This document shows, piece after piece, positions 56,449-64,000 of a stretch of 64,000 nucleotides of DNA (its first letter is position 1; every line of letters starts with the position of its first letter). This DNA is from Pyrococcus horikoshii OT3. GTDB taxonomy: Archaea > Methanobacteriota_B > Thermococci > Thermococcales > Thermococcaceae. The notes below the pieces were generated by a model. That model ran no database searches and had not been told where the DNA came from. It saw only the letters and a program-made list of their open reading frames with translations. Made by a program: the position numbers and the translations under genes. The stretch covers positions 62,001 to 126,000 of the forward strand of contig NC_000961.1 in assembly GCF_000011105.1 (NCBI RefSeq). Direction: 5' to 3'.

Positions 56449-58161
56449 ATGGAGGTAATCAAGCACGATGGCCCAGGAAGGTTAGGGGTTATTAGGTTAG
56501 AGCCTCCAGTTCAAACTCCCGCTTTAGCTGGAGTTGATTTCACGATTTCTCCATTCAACTCGTACTTTAATCCAAAGGAATATCACGATTATGATTTTAA
56601 CTTGGCCCCTTCAATTCCTCTAAGCTATTATACTCCTGATGAAGTCATTGAAAAAGCCCTTAAGAGAATTGAGACTGTGGATTATTCAAAATTTAACACA
56701 TTCTATTTTCCAGCCTTAAAACGGGATAAGTACTACCCTAGATTTGTCGAGCTCATAGAAGAGAATGACTTCGATGCAATTTACATAGGGAATTCCAAAG
56801 TAATGATTAAAGACTATAGAGGATTCGTAGCAACCTTGAGGATTTTAAGAGAAAAGTTTCCAAACGCTGTTTTAATAACTGACCTTGAACCGTTCTTTTA
56901 CCCATTAGCCGTTTATCTAGGGGTGGATGCCTTCGACGTGAGATCCCTAAAGATCTATTCATACGAAGGTTTAGGGTTTACCCCCTTCTCTCCGGTAATT
57001 TGGGATAGGCCAAACGATCCTATAGAATTCGCTCGTGAAATGATTAAGATTATCAAGATCGCTATACAAGAGGGTAAACTTAGGTATTTGGTTGAAAACT
57101 TCCTTCCAACTGTTATGAACGTTGGGATCCTTAGAATAGCCGATAAGGAGCATGGAGATTACCTGGAGAAGTACACTCCAGTTCACGATAAAACCGTTGT
57201 CTTTATTAGCGAGCATTCAATTAGTAGGCCCGAAGTGTTTAGATGGAGGAAGAGAATCGAAGAAAGATTTGAACCTCCTAAAGGAATTGATCTGTTACTA
57301 ATCTTCCCATGTTCAGCTAAGAAGCCTTACTCGAGATCGAGATCTCACATGATGTACAGGAAGGTTATGAAGGAAGCGCTTGGAGAGAAGGTACACAGGG
57401 TTCATGAACTGGTAGTGACTTCTCCCTATGGAGTCGTTCCCAGGGAGTGGGAGTGGCTGGCTAAATATGATATAGTCGTTACTGGTCACTGGAGCGAGAG
57501 CGAAGTTAGATTTGCAGGAGAATTGCTTGCTCAAACTATTGAGAAGTACCCTGACATTCCTATAGTAGCTCACGTTGAAGGTGGATATAGGGAGGCCGTT
57601 AAGTACGCAATGGAGCTTGTGAACAGGGATGTAATATTCACGGCAGTTGGTTCCTCTACGATCTCTAAAGAATCCTTGGATAAGCTGAAGAAAACCCTGA
57701 AAGAATTCGATCTCAGGGATGCTGAAAAGGATTATCGTAGGTACAGATTCTATGAAAATGTTAGGAAAGTATTTGACTATTACTTTGGGCTGGGTGCTGG
57801 AGAGGCCGTACTTCCTGAAAATGCCCAGATAGTTGGCTCTAAAATGCTAAGATTGATAGTCAATAACTCCCAAACGGGAACTTTTCAAGAGGGAGTTATA
57901 AGTGTGACCCCCTTTGGAATGCAGAGGATATATGATAAGCTGAATTCCTACTGGGTTGAGGTTGATTTTGACATAAGGGGAGATGTCTTTGCGGCCGGTG
58001 TGGAGAGGGCCGATGAGGGGATAAGGCCGAATGATATTGTAGGAATCGTGAGGGATGGAAGGGTTGTTGCGGTGGGGAGGGCCGTTTTAAGTGGAGAAGA
58101 GATGGTTAGGGCCAAGAAAGGTATCGCTGTAAGGGTTAGGAAGAGGGTAAAAAATAAATAA
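56449..58161 (+). CDS. arcS: Archaeosine synthase, TGT-like (ArcS/TgtA2)
   Basis: 570 residues. The first 250 residues resemble a TGT barrel (LEPPVQTPALAGVDF) without a full transglycosylase site; the middle has the ArcS motif PCSAKKPYSRSRSH (about residues 286-299); the C-terminus is a PUA domain (about 490-570; VFAAGVERADEGIRPNDIVGIV). ArcS attaches lysine to preQ0 in tRNA at position 15, after which a radical SAM partner completes archaeosine. The start is ATG 56449. The preQ0-forming QueC is at 8372. Confidence 0.9.
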   Translation: MEVIKHDGPGRLGVIRLEPPVQTPALAGVDFTISPFNSYFNPKEYHDYDFNLAPSIPLSYYTPDEVIEKALKRIETVDYSKFNTFYFPALKRDKYYPRFVELIEENDFDAIYIGNSKVMIKDYRGFVATLRILREKFPNAVLITDLEPFFYPLAVYLGVDAFDVRSLKIYSYEGLGFTPFSPVIWDRPNDPIEFAREMIKIIKIAIQEGKLRYLVENFLPTVMNVGILRIADKEHGDYLEKYTPVHDKTVVFISEHSISRPEVFRWRKRIEERFEPPKGIDLLLIFPCSAKKPYSRSRSHMMYRKVMKEALGEKVHRVHELVVTSPYGVVPREWEWLAKYDIVVTGHWSESEVRFAGELLAQTIEKYPDIPIVAHVEGGYREAVKYAMELVNRDVIFTAVGSSTISKESLDKLKKTLKEFDLRDAEKDYRRYRFYENVRKVFDYYFGLGAGEAVLPENAQIVGSKMLRLIVNNSQTGTFQEGVISVTPFGMQRIYDKLNSYWVEVDFDIRGDVFAAGVERADEGIRPNDIVGIVRDGRVVAVGRAVLSGEEMVRAKKGIAVRVRKRVKNK

Positions 58162-58185
58162 TACCCTCTTCAAATTCTCAAATAT

Positions 58186-59313
58186 ATGGAAACATTACTA
58201 CTACTAGCCATACTGCTTGCAGTCGCAAAATTTTCGGGATGGATATTTGAGAAGTTTAATCAGCCCATAGTTCTTGGACAGATCCTTGCCGGCATTTTAA
58301 TGGGTTTAATCATTGAAAGAAATGAAATTATAATTGAATTTGCAAACCTTGGAGTTCTAATGTTACTATTCTTGGCTGGAATTGAAAGTGACCTTGAGGA
58401 GTTCAAAAAAGTGGGAAAGCCAGGTATTCTGGTCGCTGGGGTTGGCGTTCTATTTGCATTCATATTTGGCTTTATCGTGGCTTACCCCTTCTTTGACTTT
58501 GGAACTGCTATGCTGTATGGGGCCGTGATGACCCCTACAAGCGTTAGCATAACAGTTAAAGTTCTGATGGAGTTGGGGAAACTTAGAACTAGGGAGGGAA
58601 CTACAATATTGGCAGCAGCTGTAATTGATGATGTCCTTGGTATTCTAGTCCTAACGATAGTTATCTCGACTCTAAGGGAGGGTAGCGTGCACTATGATAT
58701 TATTTTGAAGATCCTACTGGAAGTTGCAGGATTTCTGGCCGTATTCCTATACATAGGTCCTGTTTTCATGGAGGATGCCTTCAGGAGGTTATCTAAAATC
58801 GACTTACCAGAGGCTACTACTACTTTTGCGGTAGTTTTCTTGGTTCTCTTTGCCTATCTTGCGGAACACTTAAATTTGGCCTCAATACTTGGCGCTTATT
58901 TAATAGGACTCTCAATAGGACAGACGAGCTATAAAAAGAGGATTGAGGATCACATGAATACCCTTGGGTACTCGATATTCATCCCCCTGTTCTTTGTCGA
59001 CGTTGGGATGAGAATAGATCCAAGGTTTCTGCTTCAGGCTAAGGTGTTTGCACTTTTATATGCTCTAATTGCCATGTTAAGTAAAGTCATAGGATGCGGC
59101 CTTGGAGCATATCTAGCGAACTTCGATTGGAAGAGCTCGTTAAAAATAGGGATAGGGATGATTCCAAGACTGGGTGTTGAGTTAGCGATGATAACTACTG
59201 CAATGGCTAGTGGAATAGCCGGAAGCGACGTCTTAACCGTTGCAATGACCATGGTCTTTTTGACAACATTGGTAACTCCCCTTCTGCTTAAGCGTATATA
59301 TCAGATCCTTTAG
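58186..59313 (+). CDS. Cation/proton antiporter, CPA2 family
   Basis: 375 residues with about twelve to thirteen membrane helices and no C-terminal regulatory domain. Family marks are FLAGIESDLEEF, GAVMTPTSVSITVKVL and AAVIDDVLGILVL, whose Asp-Asp pair is the ion-binding site of NapA/GerN-like electrogenic exchangers. It probably exchanges Na+ or K+ for H+. The ATG at 58186 has no ribosome site; an A/T run at 58150-58160, overlapping the arcS stop, lies at TATA distance, so a leaderless mRNA is likely. Confidence 0.87.
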   Translation: METLLLLAILLAVAKFSGWIFEKFNQPIVLGQILAGILMGLIIERNEIIIEFANLGVLMLLFLAGIESDLEEFKKVGKPGILVAGVGVLFAFIFGFIVAYPFFDFGTAMLYGAVMTPTSVSITVKVLMELGKLRTREGTTILAAAVIDDVLGILVLTIVISTLREGSVHYDIILKILLEVAGFLAVFLYIGPVFMEDAFRRLSKIDLPEATTTFAVVFLVLFAYLAEHLNLASILGAYLIGLSIGQTSYKKRIEDHMNTLGYSIFIPLFFVDVGMRIDPRFLLQAKVFALLYALIAMLSKVIGCGLGAYLANFDWKSSLKIGIGMIPRLGVELAMITTAMASGIAGSDVLTVAMTMVFLTTLVTPLLLKRIYQIL

Positions 59314-59329
59314 TTCCTCTCGTCCAACG

Positions 59330-59340
59330 TTACATTTTTT
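59330..59340 (+). terminator. T-rich terminator after the antiporter gene
   Basis: CATTTTTTCC, 15-25 bases after the antiporter stop, with more T-runs at 59371-59380. It fits archaeal T-tract termination. No hairpin is needed or seen. Confidence 0.4.
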
Positions 59341-59430
59341 CCTCCCTTATCTTTCATATTCACTATATCGGCCTTTTATTTTTAGAATAATCAGCTCAAT
59401 CATTATAACACTTTGCTTAGTAATGTTAGA

Positions 59431-59447
59431 AAAGCATATAATGCTTT
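59431..59447. promoter_or_regulatory. Perfect 7-bp dyad upstream of the transporter-aminotransferase operon
   Basis: AAAGCAT-ATA-ATGCTTT, about 85 bases upstream of the TATA box of the downstream operon. A symmetric protein-binding site is one reading; since CCTTTT follows, a terminator hairpin is another. Confidence 0.4.
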
Positions 59448-59531
59448 CCTTTTATATTGGGGGAATTTTATGTATAATTAGCCTTGATATTTAAAAATAA
59501 TAAGATAAATTGGCAAAAATTTTGAGAAAAA

Positions 59532-59541
59532 TTTAATATAT
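59532..59541 (+). promoter_or_regulatory. TATA box of the transporter-aminotransferase operon
   Basis: TTTAATATAT with an A-rich BRE-like stretch upstream, about 50 bases before the ATG at 59588. TTGGCAAAAATTT just upstream (59511-59523) resembles the TTGNCAAT octamers near the Lrp gene. Confidence 0.5.
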
Positions 59542-59587
59542 CTGCAGGTTAATTTGATGAGTTGATATATGTTGTGGAGGTAGGAAG

Positions 59588-60724
59588 ATGAGTAATGGGC
59601 ATAGATATGGGATATTCTATAGATGGTTGCTACCAGCAATAATATTTCAATCCGTGTTCATGGGAGGGGGTTTCACAACTGGAAGGGAAGTAATGGAGTA
59701 TGCTGGAAAATATGGAGTCTATGGTATATATTCAGTGGTTATAGCAACTATACTATTCTTCATCTCAGCGGCCCTCTCGTATGAAGTTGCAAGGGTTTTC
59801 AAGGCCTTTGACTATAGGACCTGGGTGAAGCAAATAATATGGAAGTTCTGGCCTCTCTTTGACATAGCTTACATCATACTTGCGATAATAGTCATAGCTG
59901 TTGTAGGCTCAGCAGCGGCTAGCATTCTGGAAGACATGTTTGGCCTTCCCTACATGATAGGGGCGGTAGTGATAATCTCGATGGTTGGGTTGCTTCACTT
60001 CTATGGTAGGAAAGCCATCGAAGCTTTTGAGACCCTTGGAACTATAATTTTGTACATAATGTATATAATCCTCTGGGTCGTAACCTTAAAGGCTGCTTGG
60101 GGTAACATAGGAGATGCATTCGCAAAGAACCTTGGAGTTGGGGGCCCTGGAAAGGCCTTAATTTCTGGAATCCAGTACTTCGCCTACAACATGGTTGTCG
60201 TTCCTGCGGTTCTCTTTACCCTAGATAGGCTTGAAAGTAGAAAGGACTCAATAATTGCTGGCTTTAACTCGGCCCTATTCGTTGGAGTTGCATTTTTCCT
60301 CACCTGGCTCAGTCTGCTTGGCTTCTATACCAATGAGAACGTTGTGAATGCTCCAGTCCCGTGGTACGAGATAATGAAAATAGTGGGAGCAACTTGGTTG
60401 AGGGGTTTCTACGTTATAGCTGTCTTTTGGACGTTAATAGAGACTGGAACAGGCATGATACACTCGATAGTTAGGAGGATAGACGTTCAGCTTGAGGAAG
60501 CTAAGGGGATCTCCTTCACGAGGAGGCAGGAAGCTGTAATTGCCACAATCATAATAATCCTTGCAATAGCGATGGCCAAGTTCGGGATAATAGCACTGGT
60601 TGCAAAGGGATATGGAACTCTTGCATGGGTGTTCTTTGCTATCCTCTTCATCCCGCTTATAACGGTGGGCGTTGCCAGGATCCTAAATCCGAACTGGATG
60701 AAGGAGTTCTGGGAAAGGGCATGA
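59588..60724 (+). CDS. YkvI-like amino-acid transporter-type membrane protein
   Basis: 378 residues with about ten to eleven membrane helices of the YkvI/GerAB group in the LeuT-fold (APC) superfamily. The first helix has FMGGGFTTGREVMEY, a glycine-rich unwound segment typical of the fold. Transport of an amino acid is inferred from family and from the aminotransferase/racemase-type gene 18 bases downstream. The start is ATG 59588 behind GGAGGTAGGA. It is first in a two-gene operon with its own promoter. Confidence 0.75.
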   Translation: MSNGHRYGIFYRWLLPAIIFQSVFMGGGFTTGREVMEYAGKYGVYGIYSVVIATILFFISAALSYEVARVFKAFDYRTWVKQIIWKFWPLFDIAYIILAIIVIAVVGSAAASILEDMFGLPYMIGAVVIISMVGLLHFYGRKAIEAFETLGTIILYIMYIILWVVTLKAAWGNIGDAFAKNLGVGGPGKALISGIQYFAYNMVVVPAVLFTLDRLESRKDSIIAGFNSALFVGVAFFLTWLSLLGFYTNENVVNAPVPWYEIMKIVGATWLRGFYVIAVFWTLIETGTGMIHSIVRRIDVQLEEAKGISFTRRQEAVIATIIIILAIAMAKFGIIALVAKGYGTLAWVFFAILFIPLITVGVARILNPNWMKEFWERA

Positions 60725-60742
60725 TATATTGAGGTGGTTTCC

Positions 60743-62134
60743 ATGACCAAGTGGGATGAAATTAGAAAGTATACGTCGAAAAAAATTGAAAAAAATTTAG
60801 AGATAGTTAAGCTGGATGAAAAATATATTCCAAGGGCTTCTGGCTTTAAGTATTACCCGATGGTCATAGAAAGGTCTAGCGGTTCTAGGATATGGGATAA
60901 AGATGGAAATGAATACATAGACTTCCTAACGAGTGCGGCCGTATTCAATGTTGGACATACACACCCTGGGGTCGTGAAGGCCGTGGAGGAGCAGATTAAG
61001 AAGTTCTTCAATTACACGATGGGGTACTTGTATGTGGAGCCTCCCGTAAGGCTGGCTGAACTGTTGGTTGAGATAACTCCTGGTAATTTTGAGAAGAAAG
61101 TTACCTATGGGTTCTCTGGATCAGATGCAGTTGATTCCTCCATAAAAGCTGCTAGAGCATACACGAAGAGGGTTAACATAATAAGTTTTCTGCACTCTTA
61201 TCACGGAATGACATATGGAGCTCTTTCAGCTACGGGGATACTTGATCCTAAGCTGAAGAAGCTTTTACATCCGATGGGCAACTTTCACCACGTTGAATTT
61301 CCGGATCCTTATAGGAACAGCTGGGGAATAGATGGCTACGAGGATCCAAGTGAGCTCGCCAACAGAGCCTTAGATGAAATTGAAAGGAAAATTAAGGAGC
61401 TTAACGAAGACGTTGCGGGGATAATAATCGAGCCAATTCAGGGAGACGCTGGGGTTGTTATACCGCCAGAAGAATTTGTAAGAGACCTTAAGAAGCTAAC
61501 TGAGGAGTACGGAATAGTTTTCATAGATGAGGAAGTTCAGACGGGAATGGGGAGGACTGGAAGGTGGTGGGGAATTGAGCACTTTGGCGTAACTCCCGAT
61601 CTTATAGTTTCAGCTAAAGCCCTGGGAGGGGGTATGCCAATTTCCGCAGTAGTTGGAAAAGCTGAGATAATGGATAGCGTTCCAGTACCCTTCTTCGTGT
61701 TCACTCACATTGGGCATGCCGTAAATGCCTCGGCCGCAATAGCAACTATTAACGTTATAAAGGAAGAAAAGCTCGTTGAAAGATCCGAGAAGCTTGGAGA
61801 ATACATGCTAAAGAGGCTTAGGGAACTTCAAGAGACTTATCCAATAATTGGAGATGTTAGGGGTAAAGGATTGCTAATAGGGGTTGACATAGTGAAGGAA
61901 GGAACGAGGGAGCCTGATAGGAGTCTAGCACAGAAAATATCCTGGAGGGCTTGGGAGAAGGGATTAATAATGATAACGTTTGGAAAACATGGTAACGTTC
62001 TTAGAATAGCTCCACCACTCAACATACCCCAGGAAGACTTGGATAAGGGGGTAGAGATAATTGAGGAGTCAATAAAAGATGCAGTTGAAGGGAAGATTCC
62101 TGATGAGGTGTTGAAATTCTTACGGGCATGGTGA
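60743..62134 (+). CDS. Class III PLP aminotransferase-like protein, probable amino-acid racemase
   Basis: 463 residues of the GABA-aminotransferase-like family. PLP-site residues are GSDAVD, the Glu/Asp pair in [14 protein letters not shown], and Lys292 in SAKALGGG. In P. horikoshii a member of this family encoded in this region was shown to be a broad-specificity amino-acid racemase rather than a transaminase; I identify this gene with it from memory, so the substrate call is tentative. The start is ATG 60743 behind GAGGTGG. The stop abuts the convergent Lrp gene. It is downstream of a transporter gene. Confidence 0.8.
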
Positions 62135-62602
62135 CTAAAACACTCTAGCATATCCCCATTTTTTCACACTCGTTAGTATTGAGGTTTCCGTGCTTTTTAT
62201 TCCATCTATTTTTGCCATCTTCTCCAAGATAAAGCGCTCGAGCTCTTGAAGATCCTTAACGGTTACCTGCATGAATATGTCGTGGGCCCCTGTAACTATT
62301 CCTAGGACGTCAACTTCTGGAAACTTTGCAAGCTCCTCTACTACCTGCTTAACCTTTGCGGGTTCCGCATCTACTGCTATAAACGCTACTATTTCATATC
62401 CAGCTTTAAAGGGATTTATTAGGGCTGCAAACTTCCTTATAACCCCCTCTTTAACCAGTCTATTAACCCTGGCCCTTACCGTTGACTCTGGAACGTTTAT
62501 CCTCCTGCTGATTTCCGAGTAACTCATTCGTCCATCTTCTTGAAGGAGCCTTAAAATAGCCCTGTCGATCTCGTCCAGCTCAACTTTTCTTGAGTGTGGC
62601 AC
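62135..62602 (-). CDS. Lrp/AsnC-family transcription regulator
   Basis: 155 residues. An N-terminal helix-turn-helix (about 5-60; ILRLLQEDGRMSYSEISRRINVPESTVRARV) is followed by the RAM ligand-binding domain (about 70-150) with GAHDIFMQV. Such proteins sense amino acids as octamers. The start is GTG 62602 behind AGGTGA; GTG 62611 is in frame but includes that site. Converging on the aminotransferase gene, it probably regulates the neighbouring amino-acid genes and itself. Confidence 0.9.
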   Translation of the reverse strand: MPHSRKVELDEIDRAILRLLQEDGRMSYSEISRRINVPESTVRARVNRLVKEGVIRKFAALINPFKAGYEIVAFIAVDAEPAKVKQVVEELAKFPEVDVLGIVTGAHDIFMQVTVKDLQELERFILEKMAKIDGIKSTETSILTSVKKWGYARVF

Positions 62603-62640
62603 GGTTATCACCTGTATATCTAGGTAAACATTTAGGGGAT

Positions 62641-62648
62641 TTATATAA
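62641..62648 (-). promoter_or_regulatory. TATA box of the Lrp-family gene
   Basis: TTATATAA, about 40 bases from the GTG at 62602, predicting a leader of about 15 nt with AGGTGA. The tandem octamers at 62657-62672 lie immediately upstream. Confidence 0.55.
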
Positions 62649-62656
62649 TCTATCCA

Positions 62657-62672
62657 TTGTCAATTTGGCAAT
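62657..62672. promoter_or_regulatory. Tandem TTGTCAAT/TTGGCAAT octamers, candidate Lrp-family site
   Basis: TTGTCAAT (62657-62664) is directly followed by TTGGCAAT (62665-62672), and a third copy, TTGTCAAT, is at 62701-62708 beside the TATA-like TTTAAA of the divergent serine-hydrolase gene. Repeats in a divergent promoter fit operator half-sites; binding is inference. Confidence 0.45.
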
Positions 62673-62726
62673 CACATCGAGAAAAATCTAAAGTTTAAAC
62701 TTGTCAATTCTCTTATCGTGATAACC

Positions 62727-64000
62727 ATGGAATTCGTAGAACTTGAAAGCTTTATCGTTGAGAAAATGTCAGAAAAGAAAGTTCCAGGAATTAGTATAAG
62801 CATAATTAAGGATGGAGAAGTCATATATGCAAAGGGCTTTGGGTATAGGAACGTCGAAGCTAAACTCCCATCAACGCCTGAAACGATATATGGGATAGGT
62901 TCAATAACCAAGAGCTTCACGGCATTGGCAATAATGAAGCTTGCCGAGGAAGGAGCTCTAAGCTTGGAAGATCCAGTAGAAAAGTACGTTAACATAAAGC
63001 TGAGACCCTTCGGGAAACCTGTGACCATTCACCACCTTCTTACCCATTCTTCAGGAATACCTTCCCTTGGATATGCCGAGGCCTTCATAGAGGGCATGAT
63101 TGGGGAAGATAGATGGCTTCCAGTTGCTTCACCCGATCAAATAATAGCGTTTGCCAAGGATATGGAGAAGTGGGCCGTTGCAAAGCCTGGTGAGAGATTT
63201 TTCTACCTAAATACGGGTTACGTTCTCCTGGGAAAGATAATCTCTAAAGTCTCAGGAGTTCCCTATGAGGAATACGTAAGGAAGAAGATTTTGGAACCCC
63301 TCGGAATGAAGCGCTCTTACTTTAGCAAGGAGGAGGTTGAGAAAGATAAGGATGTTGCCATGGGGTATATAGTTGATAAAGAAGGAAAGCTAATTCCCCA
63401 GGGATTTCCCTACGGGATTACCTCCGATGGTGGATTGCTAAGTAATGTCCTGGATTTGGCTAAGTATCTAAAGATGTACATGGAAAGGGATGAGAAAGTT
63501 GTAAGTAAGGAATCCATAGAAGCAATGGAGAAACCATACATAAAGGTTCCATGGGAGCTCTTTGGAGGGGAATCTTACGGGTATTGATTGATAATATATC
63601 CAAACTTCCTGGGGGAGAAGCTTATAGGCCATAGTGGTTCAGTTGGGATGTACACGGGGTACATTGGTTACATACCTGAGAAGCAAATTGGCGTTGCAGT
63701 ACTTGAGAACTCCTCAGGGTATCCTCCTTCCTACATAGGAATGTACGCTTTAGCTTTACTACTGGACAAAAACCCAGAGGAAGAATTACCGTTTTTAAGC
63801 AGGGAGAAGAAGCTTAAAAGAATAGAAGGCCTTTACAAAGGGTATAAGGGAACTCTAAAATTCGAGGTAAAGGTTGAAGGAGATATAGTTTACCTGAAAT
63901 TCCTAGGAAAGATCTTCACGTACATGGTACCACTCTTCCCAGAAGTTCTTGAGGAAGACTTCATTAAATGCTATACCCTCTCAAATGGTAGGAAGATGTA
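62727..64000 (+). pseudogene. Serine beta-lactamase/D-aminopeptidase-like (family S12) gene with in-frame TGA
   Basis: The protein from ATG 62727 has the S12 motifs S-x-x-K (Ser59, Lys62 in GSITKSF) and Y-x-N (Tyr160 in YLNTG). Codon 287 (63585-63587) is TGA. The same frame continues without a break to the window end as LIIYPNFLGEKLIGHSGSVG, with the third motif HSG at codon 302. TGA stands where GGA (Gly) would restore a typical YGYGL sequence, one base away. The truncated product would lack the third motif and the C-terminal domain. The gene runs past base 64000. Start: no ribosome site, and TATA-like TTTAAAC at 62693 suggests leaderless; GTG 62718 is an alternative. Confidence 0.8.

Noticed and set aside
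63585-63587. TGA as a selenocysteine codon
   Set aside because: The expected residue is Gly by context, S12 enzymes do not use Sec, Pyrococcus is not known to make selenoproteins, and I see no SECIS-like hairpin nearby.

Overview
The window is chromosomal DNA of a hyperthermophilic euryarchaeon of the order Thermococcales, almost certainly Pyrococcus. The evidence is an archaeal replisome (Orc1/Cdc6, DNA polymerase D, RFC, RadB, NucS), archaeosine enzymes, Thermococcales-restricted families (DUF835, FAU-1), TATA/BRE promoters, frequent GTG/TTG starts, GGAGG/GAGGTGA ribosome sites and A/T-rich short intergenic gaps. The intein set (525-aa intein in RfcS, 166-aa mini-intein in PolC, none in RfcL) fits my memory of P. 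horikoshii; the species call is inference.

Layout. 1-5100: end of a MobA-like gene, two tandem NYN-domain genes, a cobalamin adenosyltransferase, a DUF835 membrane protein, a DmpA-type peptidase and a THUMP-SPOUT methyltransferase. 5100-9091: MobB with an Sm-like protein, fructose-bisphosphate aldolase, agmatinase, a THUMP protein and QueC. 9154-13141: a four-gene operon of membrane proteins that looks like a surface-polysaccharide unit. 13256-19424: PEP synthase, an amidohydrolase, a radical SAM/HhH protein, a phosphoribosyltransferase and a metallo-hydrolase. 19417-21373: a decayed secreted-protein gene, a VapBC pair, and a gene-free stretch with nested inverted repeats. 21374-31802: RNA cyclic phosphodiesterase, CCA-adding enzyme, glutamine amidotransferase, an HSDR_N nuclease-like protein, a double metallophosphoesterase, CBS protein, AlaX and a Dna2-like nuclease-helicase.

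31846-50335 is the replication core: RfcS (intein) and RfcL, then MoaA, Trm5, a helical protein and FAU-1, then the leftward run orc1-polB-polC, a metallo-hydrolase gene and radB, all reading away from the chromosomal origin at 48736-49561. The origin holds a perfect 25-bp inverted pair of origin recognition boxes (ORBs) around an A/T-rich core. Boxes of the same family also bracket the orc1 TATA box and occur three times inside the polB coding sequence. 50436-58161: a PAC2 protein, DUF473, NucS, a DUF63 membrane protein whose stop codon lies in the C box of a canonical C/D guide sRNA, a leaderless unknown, an ECF transporter pair, a coiled-coil protein and ArcS. 58186-64000: a cation/proton antiporter, then a transporter-aminotransferase (probable amino-acid racemase)-Lrp-serine hydrolase group. 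The last gene carries an in-frame TGA before its third catalytic motif and runs off the window.

Functional links: archaeosine synthesis (QueC, ArcS), tRNA maturation and editing (CCA enzyme, ThpR, AlaX, Trm5, THUMP proteins), pterin cofactor synthesis (MobA-like, MobB, MoaA), gluconeogenesis (Fba, PpsA), and replication/repair proteins with C-terminal PCNA-binding (PIP) motifs (RfcL, PolC, NucS). I see no rRNA, tRNA, insertion sequence or CRISPR array.
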